A stretch of DNA of 36,452 nt from Methanospirillum sp. (GCA_012728895.1 JAAYEG010000019.1:1-36452); one strand, 5' to 3'; counted from the first letter of the stretch, positions 16,138-25,000 are shown. The notes: generated by a model from the sequence alone, not told the origin. A program made the numbers and translations.

Positions 16138-17565
16138 TCCGAGATCGGGGTCTCTCGTCACCAGCAATCGCGACTCCGTCATCTCATCGATGGCGTAGCG
16201 GGGGCCCTCGCGCCCGAGCCCAGAGGCCCCGCTGCCTCCGTACGGCATCTGGTCCACTCGGAAGGCCGTGTCGTTCACGATAACCGTCCCGGCGTGGGAC
16301 TGTCCGAAGGCACGGGCGACCGACCCGATGTCGCGGGTGAAGATCGACTGTTGAAGGCCGAAAGGCGAGGCGTTGGCGAGAGTCAGGGCCTCGTCGAAGC
16401 CGTCGTACGGGGTGATCGTGATGACGGGGGCGAAGATCTCCTCCGCGTTCACCCGCATCGAGGAGTCTGTTTCGGTCAGCACGGTGGGCGCGAAGAGCGT
16501 GCCCTGCCTGGTGCCCCCGCATTCGCATCTCGCCCCTGCGTCGATGGCCTCCCGCACGGCCGTTTCCGCTGCTCCCGCAGCCGCCTCGGAGATCATCGGG
16601 CCGATACCGGTGGCATGGTCGCGCGGGTCGCCCACGGTGAGCTCCCGCGCGCCGTCGACAATGAGGCCGAGCCCCTCGTCGTAGACGGATACGTGGAGAA
16701 AGATCCGCTGAACCGAGAGGCAGACCTGCCCCGCATTCGCGAACCCTCCCTGCACGCACCGTTCTGCCGCCCGCGCCAGGTCGGCATCCGGTTCGATGAT
16801 CACGGACGCGTTTCCACCGTGTTCGAGGGTAACGCGGGTGCGCCCGGCGACGCCCTTCAGGTGCCAGCCGACCTCCGGGCTCCCGGTGAACGAGAGGAGG
16901 CCGATCCGCGGATCTCCAGCCAGCCGTTCTGCATCCCCGGTCGAGGATGGTACCACCGAGACGGCGGCGGACGGACACCCTGCCTCGAGGGCGCACTCGC
17001 CGAGAGCGAGGGCTGAGAGCGGCGCCTTGGTCGACGGCCGGACGATCACCGCGTTACCCGCTGCAAGGGCCGGGCCGAGCTTGTGGCAGACGGTGCTGAG
17101 CGGGAAGTTGAACGGCGTGATCGCGAGCACGATACCGACCGGGAACCGCCGATAGACCCCGATGCACCCCTCTCCGGAACGGGTCCAGTCGAGGTCGACG
17201 ATCTCGCCGCCGAGCCTCCGTGCCTCCTCAGACGCGATGCGGAGTGTGGCGGCGGCCCGGTCCACCTCGGTCCGGGCCATCGAGGTCGTCTTTCCGGCCT
17301 CGAGCACGATCGTCTCCGCGAAACGGTCCGCGCAGGCCTCGATGAGCGAGGCCATGCGCTCGAGTACTGCCGAGCGGGCGCCGGAGGACAGTCGCGCCAT
17401 CTCCGCCGCGCCCGTGCCGGCGGACCGTACCGCGTCATCCATGTCACCCGCACCGGCGAGGGCGACGCGGGCGACGGTCGATCCGTCGTACGGGAAAATG
17501 ACGTCCGCTGCGCGAGACGATGTCCGTCTCTCGCCGCCGATGATGAAGGGGCGGGGCGGGTCCAT
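16132..17565 (-). CDS. NAD(P)-dependent aldehyde dehydrogenase, CofA/lactaldehyde dehydrogenase-like
   Basis: Oxidises an aldehyde to its acid with NAD(P). The 477-residue protein has the family landmarks: TPFNFP (N153) of the oxyanion hole, K180 in RPSTKAP, the FTGSPEVG cofactor loop, general base E248 in LEHGGNAS and nucleophile C282 in NAGQVCLSVQR, with EEIFAPV and a C-terminal GASGLGREG. As I recall it, the MJ1411 lactaldehyde dehydrogenase (CofA) of Methanocaldococcus shares INDSSLFRQDNMPFGG-like sequence with the NDTAFRVDQMPYGG seen here, so lactaldehyde or a similar short hydroxyaldehyde is a reasonable guess. I chose the ATG at 17565; the minus-strand GGAATAAATC 20-30 bases upstream suggests a leaderless message. 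It is divergent from the acyl-CoA synthetase. Confidence 0.9.
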   Translation of the reverse strand: MDPPRPFIIGGERRTSSRAADVIFPYDGSTVARVALAGAGDMDDAVRSAGTGAAEMARLSSGARSAVLERMASLIEACADRFAETIVLEAGKTTSMARTEVDRAAATLRIASEEARRLGGEIVDLDWTRSGEGCIGVYRRFPVGIVLAITPFNFPLSTVCHKLGPALAAGNAVIVRPSTKAPLSALALGECALEAGCPSAAVSVVPSSTGDAERLAGDPRIGLLSFTGSPEVGWHLKGVAGRTRVTLEHGGNASVIIEPDADLARAAERCVQGGFANAGQVCLSVQRIFLHVSVYDEGLGLIVDGARELTVGDPRDHATGIGPMISEAAAGAAETAVREAIDAGARCECGGTRQGTLFAPTVLTETDSSMRVNAEEIFAPVITITPYDGFDEALTLANASPFGLQQSIFTRDIGSVARAFGQSHAGTVIVNDTAFRVDQMPYGGSGASGLGREGPRYAIDEMTESRLLVTRDPDLGS

Positions 17566-17585
17566 ACCTGGTTGTGGTTTCCCGC

Positions 17586-17631
17586 GATTTATTCCCTTTG
17601 CCCCTCCAGCCGTTACGCCACACCTATATGG
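17586..17631. promoter_or_regulatory. Divergent promoter pair between aldehyde dehydrogenase and acyl-CoA synthetase
   Basis: The 94-base gap holds a minus-strand TATA-like GGAATAAATC (17586-17595) at leaderless distance from the dehydrogenase, and a plus-strand CACCTATATGG (17621-17631) about 30 bases before the synthetase ATG. The arrangement allows common control of both genes. Confidence 0.5.
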
Positions 17632-17659
17632 ACCGCTCCCGATATCTTTTGCGGAGCTT

Positions 17660-19192
17660 ATGCCGAACGTCACCGTCCTTCTCGACGCCCGCACGGTCCC
17701 CGATGCGCGCCTCGCGGTCGTCCACCCGAAACGCGGGGTCGCCCACACCTACGCCTCGCTCCGCGCCGAGGTCGATCGTGTCGGCGCGGGCCTGAGCGCC
17801 CTGGGCGTCGGGAAGGGAGACCGGGTCTGCATCTACATGGACTCCTCGACCGAGTACCTGATCGGCTACCTCGCCTCCTGGCGTATCGGTGCGGTCGCAG
17901 TCCCGACCAACATCGTATTCAGGGAGCGGGAGCTGCTCCACGCGGTGAACGATGCGGGGGCTGCCGCGCTGATTACCGACGCGGGCGGGGCCGAACTCGT
18001 GCAGAGGATCCGAAGGGAGGCGCCTACGCTCGTGAACGTCGTGGTCGTCGGCAGCGCCGGACCGGGTGAGCACGCCTGGGACGACCTCGGTCCGGCACCG
18101 GCCGGGATGCGTCTTCCGGCCAACTGCGCCTTCGACGACCTCTGCCAGATCCAGTACACGGCCGGCACGACCGGACGGCCGAAGGGGGCGATGCTCACCC
18201 ACGGCGCCTGGGCGGCCGCCCTCGATGCCGAGCGGGAAGCGCTCGGACTTGGCCCAGACGACATCTACCTGGGGATCTACCCGATGGGCCACGTCGGCGT
18301 TTCATGGGGGCTCGCTGTGCTCCGGGCCGGCGGAACCTGGGTGGTAATGGACCGGTACGATCTGGACGGTTACCTCGCGCTCGCGAGGGAGTTCCGCCCG
18401 ACCGTCCTCGCGGGGATGCCTCCGGTGATCCACGGGCTGGTCCACGCTGCGCCCGGGGCCGAGGAGGCTCTCGCATCCGCGCGCCTCATCATCTCGGGCG
18501 GGGGCTCGCTCCTCCCCACTGTCTGGGAGGCCTTCGACCGACGGTATGGGATCCCCGTCGCGAACGCCTACGGGCTCTCGGAGACGATCGTCTGCGGCTC
18601 CGGTACCGTGACCCTGCCGGCCTATCCAGGGCTGCACGCCGGGTACCGCTCGGTCGGCGTCCCTGTCGGGTACACCGAAGTCCGGATCCTCGACCCGGAC
18701 GACCCCGAGCGCGAGGTCGAGGCCGGCGAGGACGGTGAGATCGCGCTCCGCGGGTTCTCTGTTGCCCGGGGCTACTGGAACCTGCCTGAAGAGACGGCAG
18801 CGGTCTTCAGGGACGACGGGTGGTTCCTTACCGGGGACATCGGCCATCTCGACAGTCTGGGAATCCTCTACGTCACTGACCGCAAGAAGGACATGATCAT
18901 CATGTCGGGCTGGAAGATCTATCCGACCGAGGTGGAGGACGTCCTGATCCGGCACGAAGCAGTCGCCGACGTGGCGATCTACGGGATCCCAGACGAGCGG
19001 CGCGGAGAGATCCCCGTCGCGGCAGTCGTCCCCGCCGCAGGCAGGACGATCACTCTCGACGACCTCCGATCCTTCTGCAAGGACAGACTCGCCCCCTACA
19101 AGTGCCCACGCAGGCTTGAGCTTGTCGAAGCCCTGCCGCGCGTCCATGGCTGGAAGCTCCTCCGCCGCAGCCTGCGCGAGCGCAGCTCCTGA
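17660..19192 (+). CDS. Acyl-CoA synthetase / class I adenylate-forming enzyme
   Basis: Activates a carboxylic acid through an acyl-AMP intermediate, normally to the CoA thioester. The 510-residue protein has the ANL family motifs: phosphate loop YTAGTTGRPKGAMLTH (about 166-181), NAYGLSET, GWFLTGDIG, and DRKKDMIIMSGWKIYPTEVE at the hinge. The catalytic C-terminal Lys is present at residue 499 in HGWKLLRR, although the usual SGK context is altered. The frame is open far upstream, but the ATG at 17660 follows GCGGAG and a TATA box and begins at the conserved region. The acid is unknown; the divergent aldehyde dehydrogenase could supply it. Confidence 0.92.
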   Translation: MPNVTVLLDARTVPDARLAVVHPKRGVAHTYASLRAEVDRVGAGLSALGVGKGDRVCIYMDSSTEYLIGYLASWRIGAVAVPTNIVFRERELLHAVNDAGAAALITDAGGAELVQRIRREAPTLVNVVVVGSAGPGEHAWDDLGPAPAGMRLPANCAFDDLCQIQYTAGTTGRPKGAMLTHGAWAAALDAEREALGLGPDDIYLGIYPMGHVGVSWGLAVLRAGGTWVVMDRYDLDGYLALAREFRPTVLAGMPPVIHGLVHAAPGAEEALASARLIISGGGSLLPTVWEAFDRRYGIPVANAYGLSETIVCGSGTVTLPAYPGLHAGYRSVGVPVGYTEVRILDPDDPEREVEAGEDGEIALRGFSVARGYWNLPEETAAVFRDDGWFLTGDIGHLDSLGILYVTDRKKDMIIMSGWKIYPTEVEDVLIRHEAVADVAIYGIPDERRGEIPVAAVVPAAGRTITLDDLRSFCKDRLAPYKCPRRLELVEALPRVHGWKLLRRSLRERSS

Positions 19193-19345
19193 GGGCAGGG
19201 ACACGTCTGGTCCCCGTTCGCACAGGATCCCTGTGGAACCGCGGGGCTCTGCGTGGTTCTGGAGTGGATCACTCTCGTCGCACGTTCGTCTCCCTCGCGT
19301 GCTGCTCCCTGGCGATGGTGTTCCGCTGGCGCCTTACCCGGCCCG

Positions 19346-19353
19346 TTTTTTTT
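19346..19353 (+). terminator. Possible T-tract terminator
   Basis: Eight T residues on the plus strand, about 150 bases after the acyl-CoA synthetase stop, flanked by CCCGG and CCGGG. It is the longest T run near this gene and may end its transcript. Confidence 0.35.
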
Positions 19354-20233
19354 CCCCGGGAGCCGAGCTCGAAAAACCCGGTCCTGCCAGACCGAATCGA
19401 TCCCTTCGATGCCATGGTCCTCCCGCTGTTCCCGGGTCTCCGCTCGCGCGAGATATTGCCCGTGAGATGCCTCCCGTTGCACCATGCGACGCGGCAGGAG
19501 AGGCCAGGTGGAGAAGATGAGCAGGTTGCCCGGAGTCTTCGAACCACGGTCGGGACCGGCACACGGCAGGGACGGGGATACCGTGCGAACTCTCCATTGG
19601 GTCGCACAACAGGGCCCGGTTACGGCAGACCGCATGGCTCCGTCGTCTCTCCCTGGCGGCGGACGGGAGGAGCCGGGAGCCCCGGTGGATCGTCCTGCCC
19701 CGGAAGGACCAGGGTGTGACCCCGATGCGTCCTTCTTCCCGGGAGGCGGTCTCTCCGGGTTTCGGGATACCGGGGATGCCGGCAGGCAGACGGTCGCCCT
19801 GGTCGGGATCGACCCGGAAGCGATAGGATGACCGGGGGGTCGTCCTGCCTCCGGTCGACGAGAACCTGGATCTCGATCAGCGGGTCGCCGTGGGCGGCGG
19901 TAACCGCTATCTCACGTTGGAGGAAGTGGGCTCCGCACGTTGCTCGTCCAGGTGGAGCGATCCAAGACGGGGAGGGGAGAGTGTGACTCGTGGTTCTCGG
20001 GACCGGGAGGTCGCGGCACGAGGTATGCCACGATGGGACGAGGTTCCGGTTCTCTGGCCGGTAACCGCCCGCCCGTGCCTTTCCGTGTGACCCGTCCCCC
20101 GGCTCGCGCACCTCCCAGCGGCCCCGGCCGATGCCAGCCGGCGCTGACGCAGAACCTCGGGGAGATCGTCTCACATCCCCCCCGCGGAATGGGCGGCGTC
20201 GGGAGGTTTCCGAAGGGAGGAGAGGAGAGGGAC
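19354..20233. other. GC-rich stretch without a recognisable gene
   Basis: About 880 bases with overlapping open frames on both strands, all of Arg/Gly/Pro-rich composition without domains. I saw no gene, tRNA, repeat array or clear promoter here. Confidence 0.45.
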
Positions 20234-20557
20234 GTGCCGCTGATCGAAAAAATCAGGCAGGCTCGTCAGAATCTCGAGCACGGAGACCTGTGCCGCGGCA
20301 GGGGCGACAGTGAGGGTCTGCCGAACGACAACGACGACCGAGCCCCGGAGATCTCTTCGCCGGGTGACGCGGACGAGCCCTTCGAGAAGGGGGTGATGGC
20401 GGTGGACCCGGGGGAACGACGGGGGGAACTCTGTGCCTCTCGCAGGTCATGCACTCCACGCCGGCCTGCATGCCGGGACTGCGGGGGACGGAACGGGGGA
20501 CGGTTCGGGCACGGCTCGAGCACCCACCCCCTCCCGGGATCCATTGACGGGCGCTGA
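20234..20557 (+). CDS. Possible small hypothetical protein
   Basis: A candidate 107-residue protein starting with GTG after an unusually long purine-rich stretch containing GGGAGGAGAGGAGAGG, a strong but perhaps accidental Shine-Dalgarno site. The first 20 residues (VPLIEKIRQARQNLEHGDLC) look like a real amphipathic helix; the rest is low-complexity and polar with four scattered Cys near the C-terminus (CTPRRPACRDCGG). I do not recognise it. It may be a decayed gene whose only surviving part is the N-terminus. Low confidence that it is expressed. Confidence 0.25.
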   Translation: MPLIEKIRQARQNLEHGDLCRGRGDSEGLPNDNDDRAPEISSPGDADEPFEKGVMAVDPGERRGELCASRRSCTPRRPACRDCGGRNGGRFGHGSSTHPLPGSIDGR

Positions 20558-20585
20558 CGCGTGCGAGGGGGGGCTCACGATGGTC

Positions 20586-20786
20586 TCACCCGTCGGCCGA
20601 CGTATCGAACCGCAGGAAGGTGCAGCACTCGCCGACGATCGTCTCTCCTGGCGCTGCATCGCGCAGGGTAGGATCTGCGTGATCGGCGCAGACAACGGAC
20701 GCGCAGCAACCCAGCGACTGGATTCCGATCGCCTCCTTCCCGCATATCTCACAGAGAGGCCGCTTGTCACCGGGGGTCATGGGCAT
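20586..20786 (-). CDS. Small Cys-rich, probably zinc-binding protein
   Basis: A 66-residue protein with a tight pattern of metal ligands: CEICG (residues about 12-16), then GCC, VCADHAD and GECC near the end. CxxC followed by CC, CxxH and CC is typical of small treble-clef or zinc-ribbon proteins, and I believe similar short proteins occur in other Methanomicrobiales, though I cannot check this. It could be an RNA- or protein-binding adaptor; no function can be assigned. Two in-frame ATG codons (20786 and 20780) can serve as start. It is monocistronic, with gene-poor DNA on both sides. Confidence 0.6.
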   Translation of the reverse strand: MPMTPGDKRPLCEICGKEAIGIQSLGCCASVVCADHADPTLRDAAPGETIVGECCTFLRFDTSADG

Positions 20787-21136
20787 TCATCCGTACATCT
20801 GACGGTCCCTGTCCGGGAAAATGTTGTTCTCTCGGGGCTCGTCCGCGCACCGCAGTCGTAGTGAGCGGCGTGCGGTCCCGTCAAACCCCTTTCGAGAGCG
20901 CGCCGTCGCGGAGAACTGGTGCACGCGGTGCTGCACGCCGGGCGAAAACGACGTCTGCCTGAAATCGGCCCGGGGACGATCGGTTCGCGCGGAGTCTGGC
21001 GTATACTCGGGCGGGCCTTCGCCGGGCGGCTCTCTGCTGAAACGTTGACGGGTGGTCGAGAATTCCCCAGGAGAGGGCCACGGTCCCCTGGAGCCTGGTT
21101 TCGTTTGCGGCCGTGTGAGGATGGCGAGGTTCGCGT
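20787..21136. other. Intergenic stretch, nothing recognised
   Basis: About 350 bases between the small Cys-rich gene and the strong promoter of the F420:NADP reductase. I see no gene or repeat. Confidence 0.4.
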
Positions 21137-21149
21137 AATTATATATATT
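21137..21149 (+). promoter_or_regulatory. Strong TATA box of the fno-SDR operon
   Basis: AATTATATATATT stands out as the most AT-rich spot in the region and matches the archaeal TATA consensus. Transcription would begin near 21172, giving a leader of about 22 bases that carries GAGGTGAAGGG just before the GTG start. This suggests high expression. Confidence 0.7.
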
Positions 21150-21193
21150 GAAACAGGTTCCCTTCTAACACAGAACATGACAGAGGTGAAGGG

Positions 21194-21871
21194 GTGAAGA
21201 TCGGAGTAATCGGTGGAACAGGAGGACAGGGCCTCGGCATCGCCGTCCGGTTCGCGCAGGCGGGCGAGGACGTGATCATCGGCTCGCGGACGGTCGACAA
21301 GGCCGAAGCCGCAGTGGCGAAGGTCAAAGAACTGCTCCCGGGCGCCACGAACGTCCGGGCCATGGCGAACCCCGACGCGGCGAAAGAGGCCGACGTCCTG
21401 GTACTGACCGTGCCGCTCGCGGCGCAGAAGGAGACGCTCCTCTCGATCAGGGAGGGGGCGAAGGGCAAACCGCTCCTCGACGCGACGGGGCCGCTCGAGT
21501 CGGCCATTGGCGGGTCGGCCACCAAGTGCCTGTACCTGCCCGAGGGCTCGGCGGCGCAGCGGGCGCAGGCGATCCTGCCGGACGCAAAGGTGATCTGTGC
21601 GTTCAACAACATCTCACAATCCTGGTTCATGCTTCTCGACGAACCGATCGACTGCGACTGCCTGATCTGCGGCGATGACAGGGATGCCAAGATCCTGGTG
21701 ACCCCGCTCATCGAGAAGATCCCGGGCCTCCGCGTCATCGACTGCGGCGCGCTCGAGCGCGCGAGCATCATTGAGAAGATCACGCCGCTGCTGATCGGCC
21801 TGAACATCCGGAACAAGTGCCAGTTCGGCGGCATCCGGATCACCGGGCTCGATAAGGGGCGTGTCTGCTAG
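21194..21871 (+). CDS. fno: F420-dependent NADP reductase (8-OH-5-deazaflavin:NADPH oxidoreductase)
   Basis: Transfers hydride between reduced coenzyme F420 and NADP in the cytoplasm, supplying NADPH or, in alcohol-using methanogens, passing electrons from NADPH to F420. The 225-residue protein has the N-terminal Rossmann motif VIGGTGGQGLGIAVRF, an SR pair after strand two (IIGSRT) that fits the NADP 2'-phosphate, LTVPLAAQ, the F420-site region CAFNNISQSWF, and the C-terminal NIRNKCQFGGIRITG typical of the family. The start is GTG, set by AGGTGAAGGG immediately upstream and by the conserved MKIGVIGG beginning. It is followed 39 bases later by an SDR gene in the same transcript. Confidence 0.93.
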   Translation: MKIGVIGGTGGQGLGIAVRFAQAGEDVIIGSRTVDKAEAAVAKVKELLPGATNVRAMANPDAAKEADVLVLTVPLAAQKETLLSIREGAKGKPLLDATGPLESAIGGSATKCLYLPEGSAAQRAQAILPDAKVICAFNNISQSWFMLLDEPIDCDCLICGDDRDAKILVTPLIEKIPGLRVIDCGALERASIIEKITPLLIGLNIRNKCQFGGIRITGLDKGRVC

Positions 21872-21910
21872 CACAGAAACACGAACACGACTATCACAGG
21901 AGGAACAACA

Positions 21911-22669
21911 ATGGGAAAGCTCGAAAACAAGGTAGCCATCGTGACCGGGGCGAGCTCCGGGATGGGCAAGGAGATAGCAAAACTTTTCGCACAGGAGGGC
22001 GCCTCCGTCATCGCGATCGCGCGACGGGCGGAGAAGCTCCAGGAGGTGATCGACCAGATCACCGCGGAGGGGGGAAGGGCGCTTGCCGTCTCCGGCGACG
22101 TCTCGAAGGAGGAGGACGTCCGAAACGCAGTTCGAACGGCTGTGGAGCAGTACGGCAGGCTTGATATCGTCGTCAACAATGCAGGCCTGATGGACCGGAT
22201 GGGCGGCGTCGCCGTCGTGGACGACCAGCTCTGGAACTCGATCATCGACGTCAACCTTACGGGGCCGATGCGGATGATGCGGGCGGCGATCCCGGTATTC
22301 CTCGATCAGGGCGGGGGCGTCTTCGTAACGGTTGCCTCGATCGGCGGGTTGCACGGGTGCCGCGCTGGCGCCGCGTACACTGCCTCGAAGCACGGTGTCA
22401 TCGGTCTGGCCAAGAATGTCGGCCACATGTACGCGAAGAAGGGCATCCGGTCGAACATCATCGCCCCTGGCGGTGTCAACACCGATATCACCAGCAATCT
22501 CCAGATCGACCCCGAGGGGGGCGCCCTCTGCGGGGCGGGACTCGTCACCAACCCGCGGATGGGGGAGGCCGATGAGATCGCCCGCGTGGCCCTCTTCCTA
22601 GCCTCGGACGACTCCAGCTTCGTGAACGGAGCGACCCTCGTGGCGGACTCCGGCTGGAGCGCATACTGA
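21911..22669 (+). CDS. Short-chain dehydrogenase/reductase (SDR)
   Basis: A classical SDR of 252 residues that interconverts an alcohol or hydroxyacyl group and a carbonyl using NAD(P). Seen: TGASSGMG (12-19), NNAG (89-92), and the catalytic triad S143, Y156 and K160 in YTASK. Arg residues after the second strand (AIARRAE) favour NADP over NAD, which fits its position after the F420:NADP reductase. AGGAGGAAC ahead of the ATG is a near-perfect Shine-Dalgarno site. It may be annotated elsewhere as 3-oxoacyl-ACP reductase, but archaea lack that pathway; a secondary or primary alcohol, or a sugar, is as likely. Confidence 0.9.
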   Translation: MGKLENKVAIVTGASSGMGKEIAKLFAQEGASVIAIARRAEKLQEVIDQITAEGGRALAVSGDVSKEEDVRNAVRTAVEQYGRLDIVVNNAGLMDRMGGVAVVDDQLWNSIIDVNLTGPMRMMRAAIPVFLDQGGGVFVTVASIGGLHGCRAGAAYTASKHGVIGLAKNVGHMYAKKGIRSNIIAPGGVNTDITSNLQIDPEGGALCGAGLVTNPRMGEADEIARVALFLASDDSSFVNGATLVADSGWSAY

Positions 22670-22735
22670 GTGGCGAACTGCCGTTCCGCCCGGTGGATCC
22701 GCTGAGAAAGCCGGTCCCTCTCCCCTGCGGTCCTC

Positions 22736-22740
22736 TTTTT
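22736..22740 (+). terminator. Possible T-tract terminator of the fno-SDR operon
   Basis: Five T residues after TCCTC, 67 bases beyond the SDR stop. Short and therefore uncertain. Confidence 0.3.
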
Positions 22741-22879
22741 CCAGTGATTCCCGGAAACCCGCGATCCCTCCTGGTCGTCAGCTCTCCTGCGCGCCACCTG
22801 CCGGGCGACATTCCGCTCTTCCCCTCACCCGCACGGGTGGCCCGGGACGGTGTCCGGTCGTTGAACCGCGGTCGTGCGG

Positions 22880-23293
22880 TCAGGTCGAATCCGAACTGGC
22901 CGGCCGGAGTTCGCCCTCGTCGAGGAAGACCGTGAGGAACGGACCCCCCGCGCCTCGCCCTATCCTGGCAAAGAAACGCTCGTTCCTCCCCCCGACCGAT
23001 GCCTCGAAGTCGACCCGCTCGACACCGAGAGCCTCCTGCCTGACCCGCTCCATCTCGCCCTCCTCGAAGAGACCCGCGACCGCTTCCCGGGTCGCGCCGA
23101 GCACCCCTTCCAGGATCTGGAGGACGCTCCGGCCCGAGAGCCCTGCTGTCTCGCGGCAGGAGGCGATCACCGCCTGGGAGACCGTGGTCGAGACCGGAAG
23201 GCCGACTCGATCGGCGACGATGCTCACGTCGACCTGTTCTCCGGTCGCGACGGCCCAGGCGCGCCAGCTCGGCCAGCGAACCCCGGTCATCCG
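22880..23293 (-). CDS. Hypothetical protein
   Basis: I do not recognise this 137-residue protein. Its composition looks genuine: an early helical part (VDVSIVADRVGLPVSTTVSQ), a long charged helix (LFEEGEMERVRQEALGVERV) and a strand-rich end (RNERFFARIGRGAGGPFLTVFLDEG). The frame stays open upstream to 23419, but the ATG at 23293 is preceded by GGGAGGACGGACGG, a good Shine-Dalgarno site, so I chose it. A TATA-like GCATTAAAACAC near 23430 and an A8 tract at 23392-23399 lie in the presumed leader. It stands alone between the SDR and the DUF4097-type lipoprotein. Confidence 0.5.
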   Translation of the reverse strand, partial: RMTGVRWPSWRAWAVATGEQVDVSIVADRVGLPVSTTVSQAVIASCRETAGLSGRSVLQILEGVLGATREAVAGLFEEGEMERVRQEALGVERVDFEASVGGRNERFFARIGRGAGGPFLTVFLDEGELRPASSDST

Positions 23294-23582
23294 TCCGTCC
23301 TCCCGGCACTCACTGACCGCCGTCGATGCCCCTGTCTCCCTGGGCGCGTCGTGGAAGGATCCATGGGCGATGGTGAACCTTCGCAAGGATGTTTTTTTTG
23401 GTCTTCCTCGCCGGAACATCCGGGAGGTGTTTTAATGCAGGAACAGCCACGGGGGGTTCACGGGGTTCTGTGCTGCTCCGACGACGGGGGGTCCTTCCTC
23501 TCCCCCGGGGCTGGGCGCTTTCAGCTGCGCATCCTCGCCCTTCCCCCTTGCCTGGATGATGGTCTCGGGCCGTCTTCCGGGG

Positions 23583-24485
23583 TCAGCCTGCCGTGACGAA
23601 CCGGATATCGCCGTTGGACGTCCTGGCCGTGACCGTGTGGCCCCCGGATCCGGCCGTCCCGTGGACCCGGTTCCGCGACACCTCGTCCACCCGGAAGGCC
23701 CCGTTCGCCAGGTCGATCCTCCCCGACGAGGTCTCTGCGTCGATTACCGCGTCGAGACCCGGGTCGAGGGCGAGCTCGATATTGCCGTTGCTCGTCCTGA
23801 GAGCGACCTCATCAAAGACGGCCCGCACCTCCGCCGAGATCCGGCCGTTCGACGTCTCGAGGTCGCCGAGCGCGGCTGCCTCCCCGACCTCGATCGCGCC
23901 GTTGCTTGTCCTGGCGTTCACGATACCGCCAGCCCCGCGGACCGTGATCCCCCCGTTGCTGCTCCAGAGATCGAGACCGCCCCCGGCGTCGAAGACGCGT
24001 ATCGCCCCGTTCGAGGACTCCGCCACGACCGTCGCCGAGACCTTGTCAACCAGCACATCCCCGTTCGATGTCCGGACCCGGATATGCCCGATGCTCTCGG
24101 GGACCATCACGACCATGTCTACGGATGCCCGCGCGAAGGGGCTCGTCCGGGTGGCGCGGACCGTGAGGGTCGATCCCTCCTTCACCTCCAACGAGACCTT
24201 CTGCAGCTCGCTCTCCCCGTGCCGGCTCCGCTTGGTCGCCTGGACCGCAATCCGGGGCTCCGTCCACCCGTGGACCTCGCATGCCCCGTTCGTTGCCTGC
24301 AGGTCGAGGGCAGAGACTCCCGCTGCACTCACCGTCTGGTTGACGGTCTCCCGGACCTCGTCTTGCCCGTCGCTGCCCGGGCCGATGCATCCCGCCCCGA
24401 GCAGGAGGGCCCCCAGCACGATGACAAACGCGATCCGTCCCGAGGCCCGAATCCAGCCTCCGTGTCCAGGCCAGTCCAGAATCAT
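23583..24485 (-). CDS. DUF4097-like beta-repeat lipoprotein
   Basis: A 300-residue exported protein. The hydrophobic stretch IAFVIVLGALLLGAGC is a lipoprotein signal with Cys at about residue 33. The mature part is built from at least six repeats centred on T/S-S-N-G followed by a beta strand (RTSNGDVLV, ESSNGAIRV, WSSNGGITV, RTSNGAIEV, ETSNGRISA, RTSNGNIEL, a final RTSNGDIRF), spaced about 18-25 residues apart, as in the right-handed beta-helix-like DUF4097 proteins linked to cell-surface or stress functions. The start at 24485 gives a long N-terminal region before the signal. It ends 290 bases beyond the preceding small gene, on the same strand. Confidence 0.75.
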   Translation of the reverse strand: MILDWPGHGGWIRASGRIAFVIVLGALLLGAGCIGPGSDGQDEVRETVNQTVSAAGVSALDLQATNGACEVHGWTEPRIAVQATKRSRHGESELQKVSLEVKEGSTLTVRATRTSPFARASVDMVVMVPESIGHIRVRTSNGDVLVDKVSATVVAESSNGAIRVFDAGGGLDLWSSNGGITVRGAGGIVNARTSNGAIEVGEAAALGDLETSNGRISAEVRAVFDEVALRTSNGNIELALDPGLDAVIDAETSSGRIDLANGAFRVDEVSRNRVHGTAGSGGHTVTARTSNGDIRFVTAG

Positions 24486-25000
24486 GCCCGGATTGAAGGA
24501 GGAGGTCCGTACAGAAAAGTGTTGCGACGGGCCCCGTCGTCTTCGCAGTACCCGTTCGTGTTTCGGGAGCGGTCGCCGTTACCTGTCGGGCAGTTCCCTC
24601 CTGCTCGTGGAGACGTCGGTGACGCTCTTCTCGAAACCGAAGGAGGAGTCCGGGCCCGAATCGATGCTGTCGGCGGCTCGGGTCGCGCCCCTGTCCTGTG
24701 ATGGGATCGCGTCCGGGGAGCCTCACGCGCGGTGACGGACTTCGCCCGGAGGATGCGTGTGCGTCCCGCGAGCTCCCGAACTGCCTCTCGACTTACCGAT
24801 CGTCGCATCCCCTGCCGGTGCTCGCGCGGCACGGGAAACGCGCACACTCCGCATCTCTTCTCTCGAGCTCGCGGCTTGGTCATCCCCTCGCCGTGGGAGA
24901 GGACAGCCGGGTAGAAGCCTGGTCGGGCCGTCCCCTGCATCATTCCCTTCGCAAGCGTCGTTGTCTTTTCGATGCACCCGGTACGCGGGGCGGTGATCCG
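24486..25000. other. GC-rich stretch without a recognisable gene
   Basis: About 500 bases between the DUF4097-type gene start and the 3' end of the SLC13 gene. Only Arg/Pro/Gly-rich open frames are seen, with no domain. Confidence 0.4.

Noticed and set aside
5735-22760. Similar short strings of the form CC-C/T-GGAAACCCG at 5745 and 22747
   Set aside because: Only about 12 bases are shared; in GC-rich DNA this is not enough to call a dispersed repeat.
23392-23399. T8 tract as a plus-strand terminator
   Set aside because: The nearest plus-strand gene ends over 700 bases earlier, and the tract lies in the probable leader of a minus-strand gene.
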